Shown: positions 1-7,693 of the stretch, piece after piece
Numbering within the stretch: position 1 is the first letter of the stretch
How the letters are laid out: every line of letters starts with the position of its first letter
NCBI GenBank assembly: GCA_002529455.1
Contig: NYMS01000019.1
Coordinates: forward strand, 1 to 64,000
Origin: Glycomyces fuscus
GTDB taxonomy: Bacteria; Actinomycetota; Actinomycetes; Streptosporangiales; Streptosporangiaceae
DNA length: 64,000 nt
Direction: 5' to 3'
Position numbers and translations under genes: made by a program
The notes under the pieces: generated by a model
What the model saw: only the letters and a program-made list of their open reading frames with translations
Databases searched by the model: none
What the model was told of the DNA's origin: nothing

Positions 1-52
1 GCCCTGTGAGGGGTGGAGCTGACCGGTACTAATAGGCCGAGGGCTTGTCCGC
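1..52 (+). rRNA. 23S ribosomal RNA, 3' end (partial)
   Basis: The first ~50 bases match the highly conserved end of bacterial 23S rRNA (GAGCTGACCGGTACTAATAGG), the segment that pairs with the 5' end of the molecule. Most of the gene lies outside the window to the left. The exact 3' end is estimated from the family, not seen as a processing signal. Confidence 0.93.
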
Positions 53-153
53 TGCAGATAATTGGATGTTCGCGCACACTTTTCACGGAGCTTGCTGCTT
101 GCTGTGATTCCTTGCCCTGGTGGGGGTGGGTGGAGTCTGGTGGGTGGTGTGTG

Positions 154-275
154 GTTTCCGTGGTGGTTATTGCTGGAGGGTCACACCCGGTCTCTTTCCG
201 AACCCGGTCGTTAAGTCTCTTTGCGCTGATGGTACTGCCCTGTGGTGGGGTGGGAGAGTAGGTCGCTGCCACGGT
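154..275 (+). rRNA. rrf: 5S ribosomal RNA
   Basis: The conserved 5S core is visible (CCGAACCCGG, then GCGCTGATGGTACTGC and GGGAGAGTAGG). The terminal helix is closed by CCGTGG near 158-163 pairing with CCACGG at 269-274. It sits about 100 bases after the 23S end, as expected for the last gene of an rRNA operon read left to right. Ends are estimated to within a few bases. Confidence 0.93.
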
Positions 276-282
276 TTTTCTT

Positions 283-323
283 GAGGGGAGGGGTCGCCTG
301 TGGGCGGCCCTTCCTCTTTTTTT
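283..323 (+). terminator. Rho-independent terminator of the rRNA operon
   Basis: A G-rich arm (GAGGGGAGGGG..CGCC) can pair, with some G-U pairs, with the C-rich arm GGGCGGCCCTTCCTC, and a run of seven T follows at 317-323. This is a T-tract terminator directly after 5S rRNA and a rare strong intrinsic terminator in this genome. Confidence 0.85.
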
Positions 324-579
324 GTGGGGGTGTTTGTGCTTTTGTGAACGCGGGGGTGGGTGTGCGGGGGTGCTCTGGGCGGGGTGGTCCCCCTGGTCTC
401 CAGTCAACCGCGGGTGGGTGGGGTGGGGCCAGGGCCGGCGGGGTCCTGTGGACAACCGCTCCCGAAGCCCTCGATCCCGTGTGCGGAGACTCCGGGTGGA
501 AAGTAGGACCTTGGGCACCTGCGCTCTGGTGATGAGCGGCGACACCATGTCGTAAGCTGGAAGGCACGAGTACTATGAC
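324..579. other. Intergenic region after the rRNA operon, no gene seen
   Basis: About 250 bases of G/T-rich sequence with no convincing coding frame: the short frames here lack a ribosome site and strong codon bias. It contains a perfect DnaA-box 9-mer on the minus strand at 447-455. Confidence 0.6.
447..455 (-). promoter_or_regulatory. DnaA box (TTGTCCACA)
   Basis: A perfect match on the minus strand to TTGTCCACA, the GC-organism form of the DnaA box, in the non-coding stretch between the rRNA operon and the RGG/TPR gene. Whether it binds DnaA here is inferred. Identical 9-mers occur at 4924 and 56486, also between genes. Confidence 0.5.
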
Positions 580-611
580 GCGCTGCTACTGCTCAAGGTG
601 GCAGCGCTTTT
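580..611 (+). terminator. Stem-loop followed by TTTT, 22 bases before the RGG/TPR start
   Basis: Bases 580-590 (GCGCTGCTACT) pair with 597-607 (GGTGGCAGCGC) to give an 11-bp stem (two G-U pairs) with a GCTCAA loop, followed by TTTT at 608-611. This looks like an intrinsic terminator, but it lies just ahead of the start codon at 633. It could be an attenuator, the end of a small RNA, or the end of read-through from the rRNA side. A TACTAT hexamer at 571-576 could be a -10 element. Confidence 0.5.
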
Positions 612-632
612 GAGTGTTGACGGACGGGTTGG

Positions 633-2288
633 ATGACTGAGGACAGCCGATCGGGAGACCGCGAGGACTCCGGAGCCAACGAGCGCGGCGGTTATCGCTC
701 CGGTGGACCTGGTGGTCGGGGACGCGGTGACGGACCCCGCGCCCGGTCCGGCTACAGCGGTTCCAGAGACGACAGAGGCCGTGACGACCGGCGCGGTGGC
801 GAACGCCGTGACGACCGCGGCCGCGGGGGCTACCAGGGTCGCGACGAGCGTCGCGGTGGTGGCGGTTTCCGGGGTCGCGACGACCGTCGTGACGACCGCG
901 GTGGTTTCCGGGACAGCGGACGCCGCGACGACCGTGGCGGTTCCCGTGGTGGTGAGCGTCGGGACGAGCGCGGTGGTTTCCGCGGTGGCGACCGTCGTGA
1001 CGACCGTGGCGGCTTCCGGGACAGCGGACGCCGCGACGACCGCGACCGTGGCGGCTTCCGGGGCGGGGACCGCCAGGACGACCGGGGCGGATACCGCGGC
1101 CGTGATGATCGCCGCGACGACCGCGGGGACGATCGCGGTGGGTTCCGCGGCGGTGTCCGGCGCGACGACCGCGACCGCGGCGGCTTCCGTGGTCGTGACG
1201 ACCGCAGGGATGACCGTGGTGGGTTCCGTGGTGGTGAGCGTCGTGACGACCGCGGTGGTTTCCGGGACAGCGGACGCCGCGACGACCGTGGCGGTTCCCG
1301 TGGTGGTGAGCGTCGGGACGAGCGCGGTGGTTTCCGCGGTGGCGACCGTCGTGACGACCGTGGCGGCTTCCGGGACAGCGGACGCCGCGACGACCGCCGT
1401 GGTGGCGGGTTCCGCGGTCGCGACGACCGCAGGGGCGGAGGCTCCCACGGTCGGGACGACCGTCGTGAGGACCGCCGCGTGCCGCGCGAGGACCGCGACC
1501 CGGCGGACATCGCGCCCCAGCTCCCGGAGGAGGTCAGCTACTCCCAGCTGGACCCCGAGACCAGGCGCGACCTCCACTCGCTGCCCAAGTCGCTGGCCGA
1601 GCTGGTCGGCAAGCACATCGTCGCCGCCGGCATGCTCCTGGACGAGGACCCCGAGCGGGCCTACGCCCACGCGGCCTACGCGCGTCGCAAGGCGTCGCGT
1701 GTTCCCGGCGTGCGAGAGGCCTCCGGTGTGGCCGCCTACACCGTGGGCAAGTGGCAGGAGGCCTTGTCCGACCTGCGCGCCGCACGCCGGATGAGCGGAC
1801 GCGACAACTTCCTCGCCCTCATGGCCGACAGCGAGCGCGGTCTGGGCCGTCCCGAGCGGGCGCTGGAGCTCACCAACGACCCGGCTGCCAAGGACCTGGA
1901 CGTCGCCGACCGCATCGAGCTGCGCATCGTCGCCTCCGGTGCCCGCAGGGACATGGGCGACACCAAGGCCGCCCTGGCCGAACTCCAGGTGCCCGAGCTC
2001 AAGGAGCGGCGCGCCCGTCCGTGGGTCGCCCGCCTCTTCTACGCCTACGCCGACGTGCTGGAGGAGCTGGGCCGCGAGGACGACGCCCGCGAGTACTTCT
2101 CGCGTGCCTCGGCCGTGGACAGTGACGGGGTCACCGACGCCGACGAGCGGCTGGCCGCCCTGGAGGGGATGGAGCTGGTCGACTACGACGCCGAGGACGG
2201 CATCGTCTGGACCGACGCCGAGGAGCAGGAGCCCCTGGAGGAGCCTCGGGACACGGCCCCGCGCGACCGCGGCGAGGACCGGGACTGA
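633..2288 (+). CDS. RGG/RDD-repeat protein with C-terminal TPR-like helical domain
   Basis: A 551-residue protein in two parts. Residues ~18-285 are an extreme Arg/Asp/Gly repeat (RDDRGGFRG, GRRDDRGG, GGERRDDR units) of the RGG-box type associated with RNA binding and disorder. Residues ~295-530 are an Ala/Leu/Arg-rich helical region with TPR-like pairs (AYAHAAYARRKASRVPGVRE; FYAYADVLEELGREDDAREY). A short acidic tail ends the protein. TPR proteins with such a tail are common in actinomycetes in this neighbourhood; their role is unknown, and an RNA- or ribosome-linked scaffold is only a guess. The repeat region contains a 159-bp perfect direct duplication, so its length probably varies between strains. 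The ATG at 633 has no strong ribosome site. Long frames on the other strand and in +2 are by-products of the repeats. Confidence 0.85.
   Translation: MTEDSRSGDREDSGANERGGYRSGGPGGRGRGDGPRARSGYSGSRDDRGRDDRRGGERRDDRGRGGYQGRDERRGGGGFRGRDDRRDDRGGFRDSGRRDDRGGSRGGERRDERGGFRGGDRRDDRGGFRDSGRRDDRDRGGFRGGDRQDDRGGYRGRDDRRDDRGDDRGGFRGGVRRDDRDRGGFRGRDDRRDDRGGFRGGERRDDRGGFRDSGRRDDRGGSRGGERRDERGGFRGGDRRDDRGGFRDSGRRDDRRGGGFRGRDDRRGGGSHGRDDRREDRRVPREDRDPADIAPQLPEEVSYSQLDPETRRDLHSLPKSLAELVGKHIVAAGMLLDEDPERAYAHAAYARRKASRVPGVREASGVAAYTVGKWQEALSDLRAARRMSGRDNFLALMADSERGLGRPERALELTNDPAAKDLDVADRIELRIVASGARRDMGDTKAALAELQVPELKERRARPWVARLFYAYADVLEELGREDDAREYFSRASAVDSDGVTDADERLAALEGMELVDYDAEDGIVWTDAEEQEPLEEPRDTAPRDRGEDRD
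885..1043 (+). repeat. 159-bp perfect direct repeat, copy 1
   Basis: Bases 885-1043 are identical to 1239-1397, offset 354 bp (118 codons), inside the RGG-repeat part of the gene at 633. The offset is a multiple of three, so loss or gain of a unit keeps the reading frame. Confidence 0.95.
1239..1397 (+). repeat. 159-bp perfect direct repeat, copy 2
   Basis: Second identical copy of 885-1043 inside the same gene. The lack of any substitution points to a recent duplication or ongoing gene conversion within the repeat tract. Confidence 0.95.
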
Positions 2289-2314
2289 GCCCCTTCCAGG
2301 GAGCCGGCGGTACC

Positions 2315-2349
2315 GCACCGCCGGGCGGAGACGCTCCGCTCGGCGGTGC
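2315..2349 (+). terminator. Bipartite stem-loop between RGG/TPR gene and Nudix gene
   Basis: GCACCGCCG (2315-2323) pairs with CGGCGGTGC (2341-2349), and inside it GCGGAG (2325-2330) pairs with CTCCGC (2334-2339) around an ACG loop. There is no T-tract. It is probably a GC-type terminator for the gene upstream. It ends four bases before the annotated GTG of the Nudix gene, so it may also affect that gene's translation. Confidence 0.5.
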
Positions 2350-2353
2350 CGTC

Positions 2354-2776
2354 GTGCGCCTGGGGGTCCTCCCCGAGGCCCACGACTCCGTGGTGTGCCT
2401 GACCTACACCGGCGACCGGCCCCTGCTGGTACGCAACCGGCGCCGGGCCTGGGAGTTCCCCGGCGGGCACACCGAACCGGGGGAGACCCTCCAGGACACC
2501 GCGCGCCGTGAGGCCCGGGAGGAGGCCGGAGCCACCCTCGGCGACATCAGCCCCGTCGGCTACTACGTGCTCTCCGGCGGGCACGTCACCGTGGTCACCC
2601 ACGCCCAGGTGACCGCGCTGGAACCGCTGACCGGCGAGTTCGAGACCGTGGAGGTGCGGGCCTTCGACGTCCTGCCCTCCGACGACGAGCTCTCCTGGGC
2701 GGACGGCCTCTACGCCCACCTGCTGCGGGAGCTGGGGCTGCCCGGGGCGCCGCCGGAACCGGCCGCTAGGCCCTGA
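2354..2776 (+). CDS. Nudix hydrolase
   Basis: A 140-residue protein with a full Nudix box: GHTEPGE at residues ~38-44, then REAREEAGA, matching G-x5-E-x7-R-E-x2-E-E-x-G. Such enzymes hydrolyse nucleoside-diphosphate-linked compounds with Mg2+; the substrate cannot be told from sequence. The GTG start at 2354 has no visible ribosome site and follows a stem-loop, so it may be leaderless or begin slightly downstream. Its stop overlaps the convergent GNAT gene by 11 bp. Confidence 0.85.
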   Translation: MRLGVLPEAHDSVVCLTYTGDRPLLVRNRRRAWEFPGGHTEPGETLQDTARREAREEAGATLGDISPVGYYVLSGGHVTVVTHAQVTALEPLTGEFETVEVRAFDVLPSDDELSWADGLYAHLLRELGLPGAPPEPAARP

Positions 2777-3701
2777 GCCGCCTGACGTAGACGGTCTCGG
2801 AACCGACCGGGACGTAGCCGAGCCGCCGGTTGGCGGCCAGCATCGGCGCGTTGTCCTCGTGGTTGCCGGTGTAGGCGTGCCGCATGCCCCGTCCGCGGGC
2901 CCGGTGCAGTGCCGCGGCCTTGGCGTACCCGGCCAGGCCGCGCCCCCGGAACTCCCGCAGGGTCCCGGTCATGGACGACTCCATCCGGGACTCCCCGTCG
3001 CAGACGTAGCAGGTGATGGCGGCCGGTACGCCCCCGGCCAGCGCCAGCAGGGACAGGTCCGGTGCGAGGAGCGGGTGCTCCCACACGTCCCGGCGCCACT
3101 CCTCGTAGGAGGGGAACCAGGACTTCGCGCCCGGCTCGTCCAGGCTGGTCAGCCTGTCGATCTCGTAGATCTCACGCGGGTCGTCGTCGTAGTCGTCGAA
3201 GGGCCGCAGTTCGACCCCCTCGGGCGCGTCCGGAAGGCCGGGGAGCGCGGACAGGTCCAGGCCCAGGACGCGGTGGGTCTCCTCCGGTGTGTACCCCCGC
3301 TCCAGCACCGCCTGCCGGAAGGCCTCGCCGCCGACCTGGACGCCCTCCTCGGCGGCCTCCGTCCGCAGCACCTCGGCCCCTTCCGCGACCAGGCGGCGCT
3401 CGGAGGCCTCCAGCAGTCGGGCGCCCAGGTCCGTGTCCCGGTGGGAGGCGGCGACCGCGGCGAACAGGGACCGGCCGCTGCGGGGCCCCTCCCCGCCGTA
3501 CCGCAGCACGGAGCGCAGGAAGCCCACGGGAACCCCGTCCTCCACCGCTAGCAGAGCGGTCTCGCGGCTGCCGGGAGGGGGGTTCTCCGTCCGCCAGCGC
3601 ACCGCGTCCCCGGTCAGCGCGCGGCAGGGGTGGGCGGCGCGCAGGAGGGGCAGGACCTCGGGGACGTCGGCCTGCTCCATGGGGCGGATCTGAGTCGTCA
3701 T
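2766..3701 (-). CDS. GNAT-family N-acetyltransferase (two GNAT-like halves)
   Basis: From the ATG at 3701 (MTTQIRPMEQ) the protein is 311 residues, about twice a single GNAT domain. The N-terminal half has RPMEQADVPEVLPLL and SHRDTDLGARLLEASERRL. The C-terminal half has TGTLREFRGRGLAGYAKAAA, the acetyl-CoA pyrophosphate-binding RGxG/A loop, and ends in RLGYVPVGSETVYVRR. The substrate is unknown. An upstream in-frame GTG at 3737 would add 12 Pro/Gly-rich residues and looks spurious. The gene converges with the Nudix gene. Confidence 0.83.
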   Translation of the reverse strand: MTTQIRPMEQADVPEVLPLLRAAHPCRALTGDAVRWRTENPPPGSRETALLAVEDGVPVGFLRSVLRYGGEGPRSGRSLFAAVAASHRDTDLGARLLEASERRLVAEGAEVLRTEAAEEGVQVGGEAFRQAVLERGYTPEETHRVLGLDLSALPGLPDAPEGVELRPFDDYDDDPREIYEIDRLTSLDEPGAKSWFPSYEEWRRDVWEHPLLAPDLSLLALAGGVPAAITCYVCDGESRMESSMTGTLREFRGRGLAGYAKAAALHRARGRGMRHAYTGNHEDNAPMLAANRRLGYVPVGSETVYVRRLRA

Positions 3702-3822
3702 GGGGGTGAGACTAGGTCCGGGTCCGGGCGAGCGCACCCGGTTTTCCCGGACCGCGTCCCTTCCGCCGCGGCGCCGACGTCCGCGCTCCGTGCGGGAGAC
3801 GGAGCGGGTTCGCCGGAGCGGG

Positions 3823-4833
3823 TCAGTCGCGCTCCCGCTCCGCGCGCCGGGCCTCGGCCTGCTCCTGGGCGAGCCTGTCCAGCCAGTGCACGATGCCGGA
3901 CACGTTGGCCTCCGCGCCGCTGAGGGTGTCCAGGATCGCGGCGGACTCGGCGGGCGCCTCCGGCGGCATCGGCCTGTAGCGCGAGACGACCTTGTCCCGC
4001 ACCATGGCGATCGCGTGGTCCAGGTCGCCGGTGCTGCCGTGGGACTCGCGCACCGTCTCCACCCACAGCCGCAGCTCGGACTCGGCCCGGTCGAGGGTCT
4101 CGGAGACCGAGGTGACCGCGCCGAAGTGGGAGAACATCAACCGCCGGGCTCCGATGTCCCCGAACAGCCGCAGGGTGCGCAGGCACGCCTCCATGTCGAA
4201 GTCCGGCGGCGGCGTGGCCGGGCTGACCTCGCCGGTGAGCGGCTTGTACACGCCCAGGGCGTCGCCGACGTACAGGTCGCCGGTGAGGGTGTCGACCAGG
4301 CCCATGTGGTGCTTGGCGTGGCCGGGGGCGTAGTGCGTCACCAGCCGGCGCCCGCCGCCCAGGTCGATCTCGCCGGTCTCGGCCACCGACCGGATGCGGG
4401 TCGCCTCGGTGGGGTTCATCCGCCCGAACAGGCTGTCCAGGCGGTCCCCCCACACCATCTCGGCGCTGCGCATCAGCCGGCTCGGGTCGGCCAGGTGGCG
4501 GGCGCCGCGCTCGTGCACGACGATCTCGGCGTTGGGGAACAGGGCGGCCATGTCACCGGTGCCGCCCGCGTGGTCCAGGTGGATGTGGGTGACCACGATG
4601 GTGGCCAGGTCCGCGGGCGCCAGCCCGAGGCGGGTGACGGCCTCGTGCAGGACCCGCGCGGAGCCGGCGGTGCCGACCTCGACGATGCAGGGCCGTTCGG
4701 AGCGGATGAGGTAGCTCGACACGATCCCCGGATATCCGGCGAGCATCGTGTCGATGGCGAAGATGTCGTCGCCCAGCGGGGTGATCCCCTCGGGCAGACC
4801 GCTCACGTCCACGTCGTCGTGCACTGCAAGCAC
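3823..4833 (-). CDS. Metallo-beta-lactamase-fold hydrolase
   Basis: A 336-residue protein with the zinc motif THIHLDHAGG near residue 80, a later histidine in APGHAKHHMG, the metal-bridging D in VGDALGVYKP and a late histidine in FSHFG. This is the MBL-fold hydrolase pattern, glyoxalase-II/lactonase-like. The substrate is unknown. The GTG at 4833 is chosen because GAGGAA lies at a proper distance upstream; the longer open frame has untypical composition. It is divergent from the SSB-like gene. An inverted repeat GGTTCGG-N5-CCGAACC (4856-4874) lies in its leader. Confidence 0.85.
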   Translation of the reverse strand: MLAVHDDVDVSGLPEGITPLGDDIFAIDTMLAGYPGIVSSYLIRSERPCIVEVGTAGSARVLHEAVTRLGLAPADLATIVVTHIHLDHAGGTGDMAALFPNAEIVVHERGARHLADPSRLMRSAEMVWGDRLDSLFGRMNPTEATRIRSVAETGEIDLGGGRRLVTHYAPGHAKHHMGLVDTLTGDLYVGDALGVYKPLTGEVSPATPPPDFDMEACLRTLRLFGDIGARRLMFSHFGAVTSVSETLDRAESELRLWVETVRESHGSTGDLDHAIAMVRDKVVSRYRPMPPEAPAESAAILDTLSGAEANVSGIVHWLDRLAQEQAEARRAERERD

Positions 4834-4855
4834 CCCTGTTCCTCGGTCGTCGTGG

Positions 4856-4874
4856 GGTTCGGCGGGACCGAACC
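4856..4874. promoter_or_regulatory. Inverted repeat in leader of MBL-fold gene
   Basis: GGTTCGG-CGGGA-CCGAACC is a perfect 7-bp inverted repeat 23-41 bases upstream of the MBL start on the minus strand. It may be an operator or a leader hairpin; nothing ties it to a named regulator. Confidence 0.4.
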
Positions 4875-4923
4875 GGACAGGACCCGACTCTAGGACAAGG
4901 GTGTCACGGCTGGTCGGGGCGGG

Positions 4924-4932
4924 TTGTCCACA
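4924..4932 (+). promoter_or_regulatory. DnaA box (TTGTCCACA)
   Basis: A perfect TTGTCCACA 9-mer between the divergent MBL-fold and SSB-like genes. The 16-base context GCGGGTTGTCCACAGC (4919-4934) is identical to that at 56481-56496. A DnaA or replication-linked role is inferred. Confidence 0.5.
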
Positions 4933-5093
4933 GCTTCGCACGGGGTCTTTTCCGCGGGCCCCCGCCGGGGGATCCTGGTAACGGAGCGCACGCCCCCGCC
5001 GCACGCGGATGGCCGGACCGCCGGTTCCGGCCCCGCGCCCCTCCTTCGCGTCGCGCCCGTCTCCTCGCTCTCCACCCATGGGAGGACGTCCAC

Positions 5094-5522
5094 ATGCAGC
5101 AGGAGTCCGCGGTCGCCGCGAGCCGGACCGGCCCCGACACCCCGTCCCCGCGGCAGGAGCCGCGCGAGTCCGAGCACCGCAACGAGATCCTCGTGGCCGG
5201 GAGGATCACCGCCCGGCCCCTCATCCGCGAACTGCCCAGCGGCGACCGGCTGGCCACGTGGCGGGTCTGCGTGGCCCGCCCCCGCACCAGCCGCTACCGC
5301 GGGCGCCAGTCCGACTCGATCACCTGCACCAGCTTCGACCGCGACCTGCACGAGGGGATCCGTGCCTGGCGGCTGGGCGACGTGGTCCGGATGACCGGGG
5401 AGCTGCGCCGCCGCACCTGGCGCGGCCGGGAGGGCGTACGCAGCGTGTGCGAGGTGGAGGCCAGGACCGCGACCCTGGTCCGGGCGGCCGAGGGCCCCGC
5501 TGCGGGGGCGGTGGAGCGGTGA
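5094..5522 (+). CDS. Single-stranded DNA-binding (SSB-like) OB-fold protein
   Basis: 142 residues. Residues ~29-130 fit the bacterial SSB OB-fold: NEILVAGRITARPLIRELPSG, then ATWRVCVARPR, then ITCTSFDRDLHEGIRAWRLGDVVRMTGELRRRTW, then VCEVEAR. It lacks the long Gly-rich linker and acidic DDDIPF-type tail of the replicative SSB. It is therefore more likely an accessory single-strand-binding protein (competence/recombination or paralogue) than the main Ssb. AGGAC precedes the ATG at 5094 with good spacing. Confidence 0.82.
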   Translation: MQQESAVAASRTGPDTPSPRQEPRESEHRNEILVAGRITARPLIRELPSGDRLATWRVCVARPRTSRYRGRQSDSITCTSFDRDLHEGIRAWRLGDVVRMTGELRRRTWRGREGVRSVCEVEARTATLVRAAEGPAAGAVER

Positions 5523-5539
5523 GCCCCCACCGCGCGGGC

Positions 5540-6547
5540 TCACCAGCCCAGAAGGGACAGCGCCTCGCGTGCGGTCGGGCCGGACGGGTCGACCGCCTCG
5601 TCCGCCCAGACCGCCCCGCACAGCGCGCGCAGTCCGTCCAGCCGGTCTCCGGTCCCCTCCATCCGCGGTGCGCCGTCGGTGACGGTCACCGTCCACCCCG
5701 CGCAGCGGGTCCGACCGCCCTCGCGGACGACGGCCGGGTGCGTGTGGTTCATCCCCGACAGGTCCCACGCCAGGTAGCGGGGGCGCTGGTGCTCGGGTGC
5801 GGCGAGGGCGTCCATCGGGGTGGCCACCCCGGACAGCACCAGCATCCCGGCCGCGCCGTGCACGGTCGCGCCCTCGATGTCGGTGTCCAGCCGGTCGCCC
5901 ACGATCAGCGGGTTGCGCGCTCCGGTGCGCAGGATGCCCTCCTCGTGCAGCGGGCGCATCGGCTTCCCCGCGACGACCGGCTCGACCCCCGTGGCGTTGG
6001 CGATGACCCGGACGAAGGACCCGTTGCCCGGGGTCAGGCCCCACTCGCTGGGCGCGGTGGCGTCGTTGTTGCTGGCCACGTAGAACGCACCGCGCCGGAC
6101 CGCGACCGTGCCCTGGTCGAGCAGGTCGCGGGTCATGAGCCGGGAGTAGCCCTGCACCACTGCCACCACCGAGGGGCTGTCGACCGACACCGGGCGCAGT
6201 CCCATCCGGCGCACCGCCTGGCGCAGCGCGGTGTCGCCCACCACCAGCACGTCCGAACCGGCGGGGTGGCGTTCGCCGACCAGGCGGGCGGCCGCCTCGG
6301 CGGAGGTCACCACGTCCTCGGGGGCGGCGCCCACCCCGAGTTCGGTGAGGTGCTCGGCGATCCGCGCCGGGGTGCGCCCGGCGTTGTTGGTCACGAACGC
6401 CACCCGCGCTCCGGCGGCCCGTGCCTTGCCCACCGCCTCCGGTGCCGCCGGGACGGCCCGCGAGCCGATGTAGACGACTCCGTCCAGATCCAGGAGCATC
6501 GCGTCGTGGATCTCGTTCAGGGGACGGTCTGCGGCGAGCAGGGACAT
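5540..6547 (-). CDS. HAD-superfamily hydrolase, subfamily IIA (NagD-like)
   Basis: 335 residues from the ATG at 6547. HAD motif I is LDLDGVVYIG near residue 18, motif II is FVTNNAGRTP near 50, the Lys region is VAGKPMRPL, and motif III is IVGDRLDTDIEGA. The layout and the NNAGRTP motif are those of NagD/p-nitrophenyl-phosphatase (HAD-IIA) enzymes, which dephosphorylate small phosphorylated metabolites. A HAD-IIA gene close to tlyA and recN is frequent in actinomycetes. No clear ribosome site precedes the ATG, so the start is uncertain. Confidence 0.85.
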   Translation of the reverse strand: MSLLAADRPLNEIHDAMLLDLDGVVYIGSRAVPAAPEAVGKARAAGARVAFVTNNAGRTPARIAEHLTELGVGAAPEDVVTSAEAAARLVGERHPAGSDVLVVGDTALRQAVRRMGLRPVSVDSPSVVAVVQGYSRLMTRDLLDQGTVAVRRGAFYVASNNDATAPSEWGLTPGNGSFVRVIANATGVEPVVAGKPMRPLHEEGILRTGARNPLIVGDRLDTDIEGATVHGAAGMLVLSGVATPMDALAAPEHQRPRYLAWDLSGMNHTHPAVVREGGRTRCAGWTVTVTDGAPRMEGTGDRLDGLRALCGAVWADEAVDPSGPTAREALSLLGW

Positions 6548-6699
6548 GTCGGAGAACCCGTTCCGTGCGACGGCGGTGGTCGCCTCCCAGGCTATGGCCC
6601 GGGTTACGTCGGTCGGGACCGCCCGCCCGAGGCCGGGGTGTGCGCTGCGTCGCTGACCCGGCGCCGCCGGCGAAGGTGCCGGGCACGAGGGGGCGGGGG

Positions 6700-7506
6700 T
6701 CACCTGTCCCGGTTGACGGTCATCCAGCTGGCCGCGAAGGCCACGGCCCCCGGGAGGGAGAACAGCCGTCCGGTGGCCTCGCCCACCGGACCCGAGGCCA
6801 CGGCCCCGGTGCTCTCGAAGTCGGCGCCCAGCCGCGCGAAGTCCTCCTCGTCCAGGAACACGTCGGTGAAGGCCACCCACTCCCGCCCGCCGTCCGGGGA
6901 CAGGACCGCACACCCGGACCGCTCCATGCGGGGGCGGGGGATCCGGTACTCGGCCAGGTGGAAGGCGGTGCAGGAGTCGAACCCCGTGCCCAGCAGCAGG
7001 ACCCGCGCCCGGACCCGCTCCAGGGCGGCGAGGGGGGAGTCCTCGCCCAGACGGCAGCCGACCGGGTGGTGCTCCATGAGGTCTCGGGCGCGGGGGCCCA
7101 GGGCGGCGAAGGAGGTCTGCGGGTTCGCGCTGCGGACCGCCCCCGGCCAGGTGCGCACCATCTCCGGGACGCGGCCCATGTACCTGCTCGGTGTCAGGCG
7201 CGGGTCGAACCCGGGTGCCTCCGCGCGGATGACCGGCCACCAGTCCTCGGGGACCGGGGGGTCGCGCCACCCCGCGGGGTCGGTGTTGTCCATGGTCTGG
7301 GTGGGCACGACGAGGGTCCCCCCGGGGCCGACGGCGTCCACGAGGGCCTGCACGAGCGCCTGCTCCCCGCCGCACACCCAGCCCAGCGCGCTGAGGGAGG
7401 AGTGCACCAGGAGGGTGTCTCCGGGCGCGACCCCCAGCGCGGTCAGGTCGCGGGACAGGGACGCCCGGGTCTGCGGTCGGCCGGGGTTCTTCGCTTCGGC
7501 GGGCAC
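6700..7506 (-). CDS. AAC(3)-family aminoglycoside/antibiotic N-acetyltransferase
   Basis: 268 residues with the hallmarks of the AAC(3) family: LLVHSSLSALGWVCGG near residue 32, GTLVVPTQT, FDPRLTPSRYMGRVPE, RSANPQTSFAALGP, LLLGTGFDSCTAFHLAE (region of the catalytic His) and a C-terminal acidic VFLDEEDF. The family acetylates the 3-amino group of 2-deoxystreptamine aminoglycosides, but many chromosomal members act on unknown amines, so a resistance function is not proven. The gene is single and divergent from the serine hydrolase, with no mobile element nearby. GC content looks like its neighbours. Confidence 0.85.
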   Translation of the reverse strand: MPAEAKNPGRPQTRASLSRDLTALGVAPGDTLLVHSSLSALGWVCGGEQALVQALVDAVGPGGTLVVPTQTMDNTDPAGWRDPPVPEDWWPVIRAEAPGFDPRLTPSRYMGRVPEMVRTWPGAVRSANPQTSFAALGPRARDLMEHHPVGCRLGEDSPLAALERVRARVLLLGTGFDSCTAFHLAEYRIPRPRMERSGCAVLSPDGGREWVAFTDVFLDEEDFARLGADFESTGAVASGPVGEATGRLFSLPGAVAFAASWMTVNRDR

Positions 7507-7693
7507 GCTGGGGACTCCTCGGGTGGAAGGGAGGGGACCGGATCACCATGGGTACAGCAGACGGCCCGTGCCGGACCAGTGGGTATCGGGCCGCCGCGCT
7601 CGGGGGGAGGCGCGCCGGGGGGTCGGGGTGGGGTGGACCCCAGGGTATTCGTACGGTCGGCACCGTGGCCGCGGATCCGCCCCGACGGACACG

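Noticed and set aside
840..1480. The repeat tract as a CRISPR array
   Set aside because: Repeats are of mixed length, lie in frame and encode RGG units without unique spacers.
573..2318. A 581-codon open frame on the minus strand over the RGG/TPR gene
   Set aside because: The frame is the complement of the repetitive RGG tract. The protein would be Val/Ala/Thr-rich repeats with no start signal. The plus-strand frame has a sensible C-terminal domain.
5009..7693. A very long plus-strand open frame that ends in the serine hydrolase
   Set aside because: High GC keeps the frame open; only the part from 7694 encodes a recognisable signal peptide and enzyme. The upstream part lies antisense to the HAD and AAC(3) genes.
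7507..7693. A strong promoter for the serine hydrolase
   Set aside because: No pair of -35/-10 elements with proper spacing could be found; only general GC-rich sequence with GTATTCG. Left unannotated.
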